A DNA stretch of 64,000 nt from Anaerocolumna sp. MB42-C2. GTDB lineage: Bacteria > Bacillota > Clostridia > Lachnospirales > Lachnospiraceae. The notes under the pieces were generated by a model, which was not told where the DNA came from, ran no database searches, and saw only the letters and a list, made by a program, of their open reading frames with translations. The position numbers were made by a program, and so were the translations under genes. Below, piece by piece: positions 35,101 to 43,093 of this stretch; the stretch's first letter is position 1, and each line of letters begins with the position of its first letter. Where the stretch lies: positions 806,001-870,000 of the forward strand of contig NZ_CP133190.1 in NCBI RefSeq assembly GCF_030913705.1. Reading direction: 5' to 3'.

Positions 35101-36228
35101 TGGAAACATATGCATTACACTGACACGACCGGGATTATGTCCGGCACGGCCTAGTCTTTGCATGGTACTGGATATGGAACGGGGACATCCAATCTGAAAT
35201 ACCTGATCGATATCACCCACATCAATTCCCAGTTCCATGGAAGAAGTGGCACATAATAGACGCAGGTCTCCGTGTCTTAACGACTGCTCTACTTCAAACC
35301 GCTGTTCCTTGGATAAGCTTCCATGATGGGTTCTTGCAAACCCCTCCCCCCCTAACTGATTGACGTAATAGGCAAGCTTTTCTGCATACATTCGCCCTTC
35401 TACAAAGGCAATAACGCTTTTTGTATCTTTACAATAAGAATAAACTATACCAGCAAGTTCCTGCCAGATGGGGTCCCTGCTTAATGATTTTTTCTCGGCA
35501 AAGGGACTGGTAATGATGAACTTTACTTCTTTTTCCATATCAGGGGCTACAATGGTTACAGGATCCGGTGATAAATACTCGGCTGCACGGCTTAACGGTT
35601 CAATCGTCGCCGACAGCCCAATTCTCTGCAAGGGTTTATTACAAAGCTTGTCAAGTCTGGCAAGAGAAAGCATTAAATGGGCTCCTCTTTTTGAATCGAT
35701 CAATGCATGCAGTTCATCTATGATAATATACCGCGCCGTCTTAAGAATCATCCGCCCGCTTTTGCCGGTCAGCATCAAATATAAAGATTCCGGTGTGGTA
35801 ATCAGTATATGCGGTGGGGTTTTTATCATCTTTCGCCGCTCATTTTGGGGTGTATCACCGGTCCGGATGGCAATATCCAAATCCATTGGTTTATTTACTC
35901 CATGTGCTATCTCCTCGTTTCGGATTCCATCTAAGGGAGCTCGCAGATTTTCTCGAATATCGCCAGCCAGAGCTTTCAGCGGAGAAACATAAATTAATTG
36001 CAGTTCCTGCCTTAAAGTTCCCTCCCTGGCCTGTGTTTTCAGCCTGTCAATAAACACCAGAAATGCGGACAACGTCTTACCGGTTCCGGTTGGTGCCGAT
36101 ACCAAAGTATCTCTGCCTCCTGCTATAGCCGGCCAGGCCGCTTTTTGTACCTTTGTCGGATTTCCGAGAGAACTTCTAAACCAATCTATTGTATGTTGAT
36201 TGAAAAACTTGAGGGAGTCTGATGTCAT
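32101..36228 (-). CDS. Lhr-type superfamily 2 DNA helicase
   Basis: A 1375-residue ATP-dependent 3'-5' helicase of the Lhr family, implicated in DNA repair. The core at the N-terminus has Walker A APTGTGKT (about residues 40-47), DELH box, GLSAT motif III and motif VI QRLGRAGH (about 360). The C-terminal two-thirds contains the winged-helix and Lhr-specific beta-rich domains; length is within the family range. An AGGAGGACAACC ribosome site precedes the ATG. It is divergent from yjjG. Single gene, no adjacent repair partner. Confidence 0.94.
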   Translation of the reverse strand: MTSDSLKFFNQHTIDWFRSSLGNPTKVQKAAWPAIAGGRDTLVSAPTGTGKTLSAFLVFIDRLKTQAREGTLRQELQLIYVSPLKALAGDIRENLRAPLDGIRNEEIAHGVNKPMDLDIAIRTGDTPQNERRKMIKTPPHILITTPESLYLMLTGKSGRMILKTARYIIIDELHALIDSKRGAHLMLSLARLDKLCNKPLQRIGLSATIEPLSRAAEYLSPDPVTIVAPDMEKEVKFIITSPFAEKKSLSRDPIWQELAGIVYSYCKDTKSVIAFVEGRMYAEKLAYYVNQLGGEGFARTHHGSLSKEQRFEVEQSLRHGDLRLLCATSSMELGIDVGDIDQVFQIGCPRSISSTMQRLGRAGHNPGRVSVMHMFPRAAAECLYCGMTAEVARNKGVEYSHPPRLCLDVLAQHLVSMAVNSGYTLEEVMELLARAYPFREVTREDVHEVLCMLSGDYEHDRDIPVRPRILYDRIHGYVEGDTYSRMLAVSTGGTIPDKGLYTVKTETGVKLGELDEEFVYESRIGDRFLLGTFAWKITSVQKDTVIVSSAAVTGARLPFWKGEIKGRCLQTGLAFGKIFNKLETASRSGRLIDELMGLGLDKEAAADAGDYVKRQINATEGLPDDKTIIIEHFKDETGYQMMVHSVFGRQVNSPLAILAGETARNELNMNINYVDDDDGFLLLPYGEEAVPEGLLYRIHPDTAKAVLTALLPATPLFNMNFRYNSARALMMGVRKAGRQPLWVQRIRSAEMLDSLVKVEKHPLIRETKRECLEDYWDLPGVERILNGIQAGTIQIREMYLETPSPMSMLLRQQTEASMMYDYSPTPTGVQVAAKEALEQAQVTMPEPEALAKVSERNRLPEDEKQLHSLLMAEGDLIAGELTVPVEWLVNLVREGKALYIEPGLWIAAEHKDRYQTALEEDDKDARMLIVRQVLRYRGSFTAEQIGERYIWSEETAREVLTALCQQKLVIEREGIYYHGELFDRAQRETVKQRRLQVKTLPSERYAAFAAYRIKKMGPPLEQLKNAMPVLCGQTYPAAMWENIIFPARVSGYRAELLDTLLSQGFAFWKLSEDGGLSFHMYDDMDWEADLSLAGGSLDKDEKILYEALLKKGASFMQRLSPLIEGGSPYNSLLNLAEKGLVFADSFLPVRILQMNEKMEKASPRQRVSARSKALTTGRWEVLRPLKQLTMEQQLERVFDRVVLLCRETAKDINWAAALEVLRIWEYTGRVRRGYFIEGLSGMQYIRERDYAGTILALEQPGNQMIWQPAADPAQPWGKILPHKPDRAFINVAGTVVALKAGIPIAVFEKQGKVLRVFEEKYLTDALSEFIHDFNSHRLFPLLNRITVKQYPKEAAKALSEAGFIREMQDYTLYRK

Positions 36229-36421
36229 AGGTTGTCCTCCTATTAGTGAAAATTTACCATAATTGTATAACCACCAGGAATAAAATGCAATCGTAATAAC
36301 AAATTAGTTCTATTTTAATCTGATTCATGTTATAATAGCTGAAATTACAGGAATATCAATAGCCCCGCTTTATCTTTGGGACTACCTTTAGTTTTGACAA
36401 ATTACCGGAAAGGATAACGAC

Positions 36422-37105
36422 ATGAAATATAAAAATTTGCTCTTTGATTTAGATGATACTCTCTTAGACTTTGCAGCCAATGAAGCAGATTCTTTAAATA
36501 AATTGTTTTCTTTTAATGATATTATCTTCACTGATGAAATTTTTAAATTGTACCATTCTGTGAACAGACAATTATGGACGGCTTATGAAAACGGAATTAT
36601 TGCATTGGATGAAGTATTAAATACAAGATTTTCTATCACTTTAGATAAACTTAGTAAAACGGTTGACGGCAAAGTATGGGAAAAACAGTACCGTGAACTT
36701 CTTGGCAACGGTCATCAACTAATCGACGGCGCTTTAGAGGTGTGCCAAACTCTGTCAAAAAACCACAGGCTTTTTGTTGTAACCAACGGTGTTACCGTAA
36801 CCCAGATAAAACGTTTACAGCATGCCGGTTTATATAATTTGTTTGAAAATATTTTCACCTCAGAAACGATCGGCTATCAAAAACCCCAGAAAGAATTTTT
36901 TGATTATGTAACAATTCATATCGCAGATTTTTGCCGGAAAGATTCCCTTATTATCGGAGATTCCCTAAGTACCGATATCAAAGGAGGTAATCTTTCCGGA
37001 ATTGATACCTGTTGGTTCAATAAAAAAACATTGGCCAAATCAGAAACGGTAAAAAGTACTTTTACTATCTCGGATTTACACGAATTATATAAAATCTGTG
37101 AATAA
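36422..37105 (+). CDS. YjjG-family HAD phosphatase (noncanonical pyrimidine nucleotidase)
   Basis: A 227-aa HAD hydrolase: motif I DLDDTLLDF (residues 9-17), motif II TNG, motif III Lys in YQKPQKEFF and motif IV GDSLSTDIKGG. YjjG enzymes dephosphorylate damaged or unusual pyrimidine nucleotides (house cleaning). A perfect extended -10 (TGTTATAAT, 36328-36336) lies upstream without a good -35, and GGAAAGGA precedes the ATG. A terminator follows at 37175-37200. Confidence 0.92.
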   Translation: MKYKNLLFDLDDTLLDFAANEADSLNKLFSFNDIIFTDEIFKLYHSVNRQLWTAYENGIIALDEVLNTRFSITLDKLSKTVDGKVWEKQYRELLGNGHQLIDGALEVCQTLSKNHRLFVVTNGVTVTQIKRLQHAGLYNLFENIFTSETIGYQKPQKEFFDYVTIHIADFCRKDSLIIGDSLSTDIKGGNLSGIDTCWFNKKTLAKSETVKSTFTISDLHELYKICE

Positions 37106-37174
37106 TAATGCCCTCAGGAAATAGTCAACCAGTTCAGACTCTAGCGCTGAGCGTGGTCAGCAATGTTTACAAAA

Positions 37175-37200
37175 TCAGGAGCAGCTCAAACTGCTCCTGA
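37175..37200. terminator. Terminator between convergent yjjG and MFS genes
   Basis: Perfect 10-bp stem TCAGGAGCAG / CTGCTCCTGA with CTCAAA loop. AAATTT follows on the plus strand and TTTTG on the minus. A short AGACTCTAGCGCT just upstream (37137-37149) echoes repeat family 1. Confidence 0.8.
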
Positions 37201-37211
37201 AAATTTCATTA

Positions 37212-38489
37212 TTATAGTGCTTGCTGCTTCATTAATTTTGTTTCACTACGGTAGAATAAGGCCGTAGCCAAAATACCTGACAGCAGTAGGGCAATACTTA
37301 GAACAAAGGGCAATACCCTTGAAATATCGCTAAGCAGTCCGCCTATGTATCCAAATGGTACACTCACCAGCATAACCGTTGTCTGAAGTAAAGCCATAAT
37401 TCCTGAACGTTCCGCAGGATCAACATGTATGGCCACCAGTGACTCTCTGAGTGTGTTTAATACGGCTGAACCCAATGCCTCAAACAATAGCGAAACTAAC
37501 AGGATCGCATAACCCCAAACCCCGGTGTTTGATATGGTTATCAACAACAGACAGCTGATAATGGCACTGATAAACCCACCAAATAACGGCCATTTTAACT
37601 TCGATTGCTTAATATGCGAGATCACTGTGAAGAAAAGCAGAATAGATAATATACTCCGTATCATCGGAAAAATAGGCAGTAACGTATCCGGTACCCCAAT
37701 ACGACGGGATGCAATAATTTGCCAGAAAGTCGTTCCAATCATTCCTACAATCTCAACCAATATACTGATTATTATAGCAAATATCGTCCCTCGTGAGGTA
37801 AATATCAATCGCAGTGCAACTTTGTAACCGGATAACATCTCAACCCATGACATTATACGGGCCGCTTCCTGCCTGATCTTCCCGACGGCCGTTTCTTTTG
37901 AGCACTTATATAAGATAAACAACTTTGCTGTCATGATTACAAAAGCATTTATGTAGAGTATTCGTATAGCCGGTGTTAAGGTCAGCTTTGCTACCAATAT
38001 TGAAGATATTGGCGCGAAGATTGCTGAGAGATTGCCACAGATGATAACCCATGAATAGATTTGAGTTATTTTATCCCTTGGTGCATCCTCTACCAGCAGA
38101 CAATCCCAGGATACCGTAGTTATCTTCATGGTACCGTTAAGCAGTGCCGCTATGGCAAAAAACCAAAAACCCTGACTGGAAGCCCATATCAGACACGGTA
38201 AGCTCCACGCCAGGAAGTCAAAAACCATAGTGCTAAGTCTGCGCCCCATCTTATCAACGATAATACCGGAAAGGAAAGCAAAAATCATTTGGGAAAACAT
38301 ATAAATAGAAGTTACTACTCCTACTTGTACATCGTTCATACCAAAGGTCAGCATGTAAACCGTGGCATATGGCAGACATAGGTTCATGGATAAACCCCAC
38401 ATAGGTTCTGTGTAAACACAAGCCCGCGGATTACCTCGTAACTCTACAAGTGTACGTAATAAATGGTGTTTTAATAAAAAATTTTTCAT
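37212..38489 (-). CDS. MFS transporter
   Basis: A 425-aa integral membrane protein with about 11-12 hydrophobic helices and the MFS loop signature GIIVDKMGRRLS between helices 2 and 3. Substrate not recognisable; the sequence is of the broad multidrug/sugar efflux class found singly in clostridial genomes. The N-terminal 30 residues are hydrophilic. AGGAGGGG precedes the ATG. Monocistronic, followed by a terminator shared with yjjG. Confidence 0.9.
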   Translation of the reverse strand: MKNFLLKHHLLRTLVELRGNPRACVYTEPMWGLSMNLCLPYATVYMLTFGMNDVQVGVVTSIYMFSQMIFAFLSGIIVDKMGRRLSTMVFDFLAWSLPCLIWASSQGFWFFAIAALLNGTMKITTVSWDCLLVEDAPRDKITQIYSWVIICGNLSAIFAPISSILVAKLTLTPAIRILYINAFVIMTAKLFILYKCSKETAVGKIRQEAARIMSWVEMLSGYKVALRLIFTSRGTIFAIIISILVEIVGMIGTTFWQIIASRRIGVPDTLLPIFPMIRSILSILLFFTVISHIKQSKLKWPLFGGFISAIISCLLLITISNTGVWGYAILLVSLLFEALGSAVLNTLRESLVAIHVDPAERSGIMALLQTTVMLVSVPFGYIGGLLSDISRVLPFVLSIALLLSGILATALFYRSETKLMKQQAL

Positions 38490-38558
38490 GTCCCCTCCTA
38501 TCTAAAAAACAATGTACAGGGACGCAAAAGACTCTGTTCTTGTTTGTAATTTAACATA

Positions 38559-39443
38559 TTATGCCGGTTCATTCGGCGGATAAAAATGTTCTTGGCGAAA
38601 AGTACTCTTTTTTTGTGCACCGCTCTTAAAGTAAATAAAAAGAACAATAAGGAAAGATACCGTTTGGGCGATTGAGATACGAATAACTTGCAAATCATCC
38701 GCTCCGGAAGTTGTTGCAATATGTAAAATATTAATGATTGTGTTATTTAGAAAGTGATCTGCCATAGCCATCCAAAGTGAGCCTGTAATTTTCGTCAATA
38801 AACAAAATTTTGCTCCAGTAAGTCCAGCGGTAAGAATATACATAATGGAATATATAACTGCCCCTGTTATGCTCATTTCTCCGTCCAATAAATTACGAAT
38901 AGGAGCTGCAATATGCCAAATACCAAAAAGGACAGAGGATAGTGTAACCGACTTTATAAATGTAACTCTTGACTCCGCCAGTTTAATAAATAATCCTCGA
39001 AAGACACCTTCTTCCATAACTACATTGATAATATTTCCAAGGATACAAATAGTATAAAATAAAAGCGCTGTTTGTCTGCCTTGATTGCCTCCAATAGCAT
39101 AACTGGACACATAGAACAGTAATGTAGGATTATTGCCGGTCAAAAGCTGTATCAAGTATTCGGTTCCATAGGCGATAAAAAATACAATTGTACCAAGTAT
39201 AAAACCATATATCAAATATTTCCCTACTGACCAGGATGTAAAACCTATTTCTGACCATTTTAAGGAAAAATAATGTAATGACAACGCAAGTATAAGGATA
39301 CCCAATAATTTATGTATGAAAGCTTCACCGAAAACAGATTGATCCGTACGAATGAACAAATATTCAATTAATCTGAACACAAAACAGATGCTGTAAATGA
39401 TTATAATAAATATAATCGGATTCCACGATTTATTTACTTTCAT
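38559..39443 (-). CDS. CPBP-family intramembrane metalloprotease/protease (CAAX protease-like)
   Basis: A 294-aa polytopic membrane protein with seven or eight helices. The conserved CPBP motifs are EEGVFRG (EExxxR), FGIWH and a late H-containing helix (ADHFLNN). These proteins are glutamic-type intramembrane proteases; clostridial members are often linked to peptide processing or self-immunity, but no bacteriocin gene is nearby. AGGAGAGCT precedes the ATG. Downstream of it lies the MFS gene on the same strand, 69 nt away, so the two could be cotranscribed. Confidence 0.88.
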   Translation of the reverse strand: MKVNKSWNPIIFIIIIYSICFVFRLIEYLFIRTDQSVFGEAFIHKLLGILILALSLHYFSLKWSEIGFTSWSVGKYLIYGFILGTIVFFIAYGTEYLIQLLTGNNPTLLFYVSSYAIGGNQGRQTALLFYTICILGNIINVVMEEGVFRGLFIKLAESRVTFIKSVTLSSVLFGIWHIAAPIRNLLDGEMSITGAVIYSIMYILTAGLTGAKFCLLTKITGSLWMAMADHFLNNTIINILHIATTSGADDLQVIRISIAQTVSFLIVLFIYFKSGAQKKSTFRQEHFYPPNEPA

Positions 39444-39537
39444 AATAGCTCTCCTATCATAATGAGTTTTAATACAAAATACTATTCTTTGTATTTCAGA
39501 TCATAATACATGGTTAAGTATATCATAAATTTTGTAA

Positions 39538-39578
39538 AAGCAAAAGACTTAAACCACAAGGTTCAAATTCTTTTGCTT
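39538..39578 (-). terminator. Terminator-like hairpin, sister of 40775-40819
   Basis: AAGCAAAAGACTT...AACC / GGTT...AATTCTTTTGCTT. It shares most of its sequence with the terminator downstream of tRNA-Ser, and both border the degenerate segment 39.58-40.77 kb. It could end transcription from the broken HXXEE gene. Confidence 0.65.
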
Positions 39579-39581
39579 CAT

Positions 39582-40017
39582 TTATTGGGCATCTTCATTT
39601 TTACACGGCAGATTTGAACCACCATTTGAGATTTTAGCTTTTTTTATTTCAACATCTGGATATTTGGATAACAAATCAGACCAATAACCCATAAGTCTGT
39701 GAAGTACCTGAAAGAAGATATACGTTAGTATAATACCTAAAAGGCATGCAAATAGTATTTTTCCAAAAATGCAATATCTGTTCTGCTTTATATAATATCC
39801 AAATACCTGGAAACAGAAAAATCACCGAAGTCAATATTCCAGGTACATACCCTTTAAATCTTATGCTAAGAAATATGTGGATTAATACATAATGCAAGAT
39901 TAACCCAATATAAGCTCCATACCAAAGAAAATATCCTTGAAAAATCCCAGAAAATAAACTAATAAGTGAAAATCCCAGAAATTCAACACCTACTGCGATG
40001 GAAATCCATCCAATCAA
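39582..40017 (-). pseudogene. HXXEE-type membrane protein, truncated and frameshifted
   Basis: The frame open from 40017 down to 39676 encodes membrane segments typical of the C-terminal half of HXXEE proteins (SIAVGVEFLGFSLISL, YLWF-like FLWYGAYIGLILHYVLIH, YVPGILTSVIFLFPG). The HxxEE-containing N-terminal half is missing. After about 39810 this frame turns non-hydrophobic, while the neighbouring frame opens and reads a good membrane helix (ILFACLLGIILTYIFFQ) and a polar tail ending CKNEDAQ with stop at 39582. A one-base change near the ATATTATATA tract (about 39800) would join the two. I read this as a decayed gene; the upstream edge abuts a TetR stump. Confidence 0.6.
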
Positions 40018-40127
40018 AACTATGGATGGAAGAATCTTTACTTGAACTAATGCAAACAGAAAAATATCAAGAAATAACCATCCAGCAGATTACTGATTAT
40101 GCCGGGCTTACAAGACGCATAGATTAA
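40005..40127 (+). pseudogene. TetR/AcrR regulator stump
   Basis: A short plus-strand frame, stop TAA at 40125-40127, encodes a clear TetR N-terminus: SKLWMEESLLELM, then YQEITIQQITDYAGLTRR, which is helix 1 to the recognition helix. It ends right where TFYRHF would follow in an intact regulator. No ligand-binding domain exists downstream and its start overlaps the HXXEE fragment on the other strand. Remnant of a TetR gene cut by deletion on both sides. Confidence 0.7.
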
Positions 40128-40163
40128 TTTGAGGCGATTATATCACGAAACTTACCACAAAAA

Positions 40164-40199
40164 AAATCCATGTAGGTCCGAATCCCGACACATGGATTT
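40164..40199. terminator. Hairpin between the TetR stump and the GNAT pseudogene
   Basis: Perfect 10-bp stem AAATCCATGT / ACATGGATTT, with A-run before and ATTT after. Probably terminates one or both flanking (formerly intact) genes. Confidence 0.65.
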
Positions 40200-40249
40200 A
40201 ATTGAGAAGTTAGGTAATAAAAGATGCCATTTCTCTCTTCTCATTTTGC

Positions 40250-40718
40250 TTAATATGTGTATGTCATAACTTGAAAACTCTTTTGTGTTTTTCGATGAGT
40301 GACAATTAAAAAAGGTTGGAAACCGATCTTTTCATAAATGCGAATCGCCCGAGTATTAAATGCAGCTACCGTTAGTCTTATTTGTTTGATATTAAAGTTG
40401 CCTTGAGCAAAATCCAGCCCGGATTTCACGAAAGAGTATCCATAACCTTTTCCACATAGAATTGGTTTCATACCGAGTCCTATATCAAGCATTTCAGGAT
40501 CATAAACCCCCCTTTTCGATGGTAGGGATCTGAGCAGATTTTCCAAAGCAAAAATAGCCTAACAGGTCATTGTACCGGTCAAGGCATGCATAATATTCAC
40601 CTTTCATTAGCTCTTTAACCGTATCGTCATTTTGATGGAAAGTATAAATCGAATACTCATTTTCATATATCCATTCAGATATTTGACTAGCATAAACTAT
40701 AGACATAGGTATAATCAT
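40250..40718 (-). pseudogene. GNAT N-acetyltransferase broken by a frameshift at a G6 run
   Basis: Two overlapping frames together make one ~155-aa GNAT protein. The first (from ATG at 40718) reads MIIPMSIVYASQISEW to GKSAQIPTIEKG. The second continues from VYDPEMLDIGLG through the acetyl-CoA loop region CGKGYGYSFV and LTVAAFNTRAIRIYEKIGF, ending at 40250. The switch falls at a run of six G on the minus strand (40507-40512); one base more or less would restore the frame. AAGGAGATT precedes the ATG. Either a pseudogene, a slippage switch or a sequencing error. Confidence 0.85.
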
Positions 40719-40774
40719 GGTGGCCTTAATCTCCTTCCGCGGATTATAAATAATCTGCGTTTAGAATACCATAA

Positions 40775-40819
40775 AAAGCAAAAGAACTCAACCCACGAGG
40801 GTTCAAGTCCTTTTGCTTT
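40775..40819 (-). terminator. Terminator downstream of tRNA-Ser
   Basis: AAAGCAAAAG...AACCC / GGGTT...CTTTTGCTTT stem around ACGA, with a T-run on the minus strand. Closely similar to 39538-39578. Confidence 0.8.
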
Positions 40820-40831
40820 ATTTTTCATTGA

Positions 40832-40919
40832 CGGAGAAGATGGGATTTGAACCCATGCGCCGGTCGCCCGACCTACCGCATTTCGAGTGCGGACCCTTCA
40901 GCCACTTGGGTACTTCTCC
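40832..40919 (-). tRNA. tRNA-Ser (anticodon CGA)
   Basis: An 88-nt class II tRNA with 7-bp acceptor stem GGAGAAG/CTTCTCC and G discriminator. The D-arm is followed by an anticodon stem CCGCA/TGCGG with loop CTCGAAA (anticodon CGA, reads UCG), a long variable arm, and a T-arm with GGGTTCAAATCCC. The variable arm and G73 identify serine. CCA is not encoded. It sits between holA and a decayed gene segment. Confidence 0.96.
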
Positions 40920-40944
40920 AAAATATATAAATTAATTATACTGT

Positions 40945-41922
40945 TTATACGGCGCTGTACTTAACAATCAGAAGTTCCACACCAATAATATCCATTAATC
41001 GGCCGGTTTTGATCTGTTCTTCAATTTCTGCACAAGTCTGCAGGGCTTCTTTTAATGTCTGCATCGTAAAATTCTTGCCCTGGCTTAGATACTTATTGAT
41101 TGTAAAAGGCATCAGGCCCGTTTTCTGACTGATTATCGTATTATTGTAACCTAAAGCAGCTAAGTCCTTTACCTGAATCAGTATATTAAACTGCCTGGTA
41201 ATTAAAAATAAAATAGACATCGGTTTCTCTTTTAGGGCCAGCAAGTCATAATATAAATCCAAAGCCTGTTTCTGTTTCCTGCTTCCAATGGCATCAATCA
41301 TTAAAAAAATCTTACCGCTGATTTGGGTTGTGCAGACTGCATCAATATCTTCTGAGGTGATTACCGCCCTATCCATAGCATAACAGATTAATTTTTCCAC
41401 TTCATTCTGGATATTTTCCATATCAGTTCCAGTCTTACTTAATAAATATAGAATGGTATCACCTGTAATTTTCTTTTTTTCCTTATCCAGTAAAGAAGCA
41501 ATCCATAACTTTAAATTATTTTCATCCATACCGTTCATTTCCGATATGGTACCTGCATCTTTAACAGCTTTAAATAAGCGGTTTCTCTTATCTATTTCCG
41601 TTTCCACAAATACGATATGAGTGGTCTCCGGAATGGATTTAATATAATCAGCTAAGTTATTCTGACTTTTAAATAAATTGCTGTTTTCAATGATAATCAA
41701 TCTTCTGTCGCTGAAAAAAGGCAATGTATCGGCTGCAGCAATGATTTGAGGAACTTCCGCTCCTTTCCCTTCAAAATAGGAGTAATTCATTTCATCGCTG
41801 TCTCCCAGTATTGCTGTCTTTAACTTATCTTTATATAATTTCTTAAGATAACTTTCAGATCCATACAGCAAATACACCGGTTTAAACTGATTCAGTCTGA
41901 TATGCTCTTTAATATTTTTCAT
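40945..41922 (-). CDS. holA: DNA polymerase III subunit delta
   Basis: The delta subunit of the clamp loader, which opens the beta clamp. The sequence MKNIKEHIRLNQFKPVYLLYGSESYL is the standard HolA beginning and the C-terminal collar-domain block KNFTMQTLKEALQTCAEIEEQIKTGRL is also typical. 325 aa from the ATG at 41922, which aligns with the family start; a second ATG 12 nt upstream lies next to AGAAAGG and cannot be excluded. Confidence 0.95.
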   Translation of the reverse strand: MKNIKEHIRLNQFKPVYLLYGSESYLKKLYKDKLKTAILGDSDEMNYSYFEGKGAEVPQIIAAADTLPFFSDRRLIIIENSNLFKSQNNLADYIKSIPETTHIVFVETEIDKRNRLFKAVKDAGTISEMNGMDENNLKLWIASLLDKEKKKITGDTILYLLSKTGTDMENIQNEVEKLICYAMDRAVITSEDIDAVCTTQISGKIFLMIDAIGSRKQKQALDLYYDLLALKEKPMSILFLITRQFNILIQVKDLAALGYNNTIISQKTGLMPFTINKYLSQGKNFTMQTLKEALQTCAEIEEQIKTGRLMDIIGVELLIVKYSAV

Positions 41923-42053
41923 ATTAATAACCATACCTTTCTCATAATCAATACTTTTTTAACAGCACATCTATTTTACTAAGAAATAGCAAAATAAGCA
42001 AGTGAAAATTTAAAATAGATGAATTATCTGCACAATTTTTTCATTCATACGTC

Positions 42054-42632
42054 TTAATCCCGAAAAACAATACTTCCGTCTTCTGCATTCATACTATCAA
42101 TTATAGCCAGGGATTCTAATTTAACACCCATATTACGTATCATTTCTCCACCGCTTTGAAATCCTTTTTCTATTACAATGCCGATTCCTTCCACACTGGC
42201 CCCTGAACTTCTTACCAGATCAATTAATCCTGCCAGTGCACAGCCGTTAGCTAAAAAATCATCAATAATCAGTACCTTATCTTCCGGATTTAAAAATTTC
42301 TTAGACACAATTACATCATAAGTTTTTTTGTGTGTAAATGATTCTATTTTTGTGGAATAAACTTCCCCATCAATATTAATACTTTGTGCTTTCTTAGCAA
42401 AAACAACAGGTACGTTAAAGTATTGAGCCGTAATGCAGGCGATTCCAATTCCGGATGCTTCTATTGTTAATATCTTTGTGATTTTATAGTCATGAAATAG
42501 CCGTTTAAATTCTTTTCCTATTTCATTAAACAATTCAATATCCATCTGATGGTTCAAAAAATTATCTACTTTCAGCACATTTCCACTTTTAACATTGCCG
42601 TCTTTTGCTATTCTTTCCTGTAATAATTTCAT
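42054..42632 (-). CDS. xpt: Xanthine phosphoribosyltransferase
   Basis: A 192-aa type I phosphoribosyltransferase that salvages xanthine to XMP. The PRPP loop is [14 protein letters not shown] and the N-terminal [10 protein letters not shown] and [10 protein letters not shown] are diagnostic of Xpt. AGAAAGGTTACTGAG precedes the ATG. No purine riboswitch aptamer was found upstream, although xpt often has one. A good sigma-A promoter lies at 42685-42713. Confidence 0.96.
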   Translation of the reverse strand: MKLLQERIAKDGNVKSGNVLKVDNFLNHQMDIELFNEIGKEFKRLFHDYKITKILTIEASGIGIACITAQYFNVPVVFAKKAQSINIDGEVYSTKIESFTHKKTYDVIVSKKFLNPEDKVLIIDDFLANGCALAGLIDLVRSSGASVEGIGIVIEKGFQSGGEMIRNMGVKLESLAIIDSMNAEDGSIVFRD

Positions 42633-42684
42633 CTCAGTAACCTTTCTTCAATAACCTGTTTATGTAAAAATCAACACGTTTTAG

Positions 42685-42713
42685 ATTATACATGATTACT
42701 CTATCGATTACAA
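42685..42713 (-). promoter_or_regulatory. Sigma-A promoter of xpt
   Basis: Minus strand TTGTAA (42708-42713), 17-nt spacer ending in ATG (extended -10), perfect TATAAT (42685-42690). The transcript leader is about 45 nt, too short for a riboswitch. Confidence 0.75.
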
Positions 42714-42767
42714 TTATTTTTAAGATATTTGTATAACTTTATTATCCTAAATGACATTGGTTCACTC

Positions 42768-42869
42768 CCCTCTCAAAAGCAGCAGTTCCGTGAACAATAA
42801 CACGCTTCGCGATGCACACAAAACGAGGAGGCAGCGTTCCTGCACTGCACTTCTCCGGTTTTCTGTGAC
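42768..42869 (-). repeat. Structured intergenic repeat, family 2, copy A
   Basis: A 100-bp element shared with 51720-51820: CCnnnCAAAAGCAGCAGTTCCG, GAACAATAACAC, GGCAGCGTTCCT and a terminal G-T-rich end. In the minus sense CTCCGGTTTTCTGTG-type arms pair around a GCAGTGC/GCAGC hairpin and run into CTCGTTTTG. It lies in the 460-bp gap between trpA and xpt and could end the trp transcript. A second partial CCTCTCAAAAAACACG repeat follows at 42874-42930. Confidence 0.7.
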
Positions 42870-43093
42870 AATACCCTCTCAAAAAACACGTCGCGTTGCT
42901 GCCTGCGAAACAGTAATTCCTTACGTGAGATTGATATAAAACCCTTTTTTAGTAATCAAAAGATGCAGGCAATCCGGAATTATTTTACAGTGACTCCCTT
43001 AAAGCTGCTTTTTTCTGCAATCAGCGTTTTTGGGAAGAAAATTTTGACACTTAAATCAATTCCTTTCCTGTTTATTATTACCCTGGTATCCAT

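Noticed and set aside
39676..40017. 113-aa frame as an intact HXXEE gene
   Set aside because: The start is internal to the domain, the HxxEE half is missing, and the true C-terminal helix continues in another frame.
42633..42760. Purine riboswitch upstream of xpt
   Set aside because: The promoter leaves only a ~45-nt leader, and none of the aptamer's conserved loops are present.
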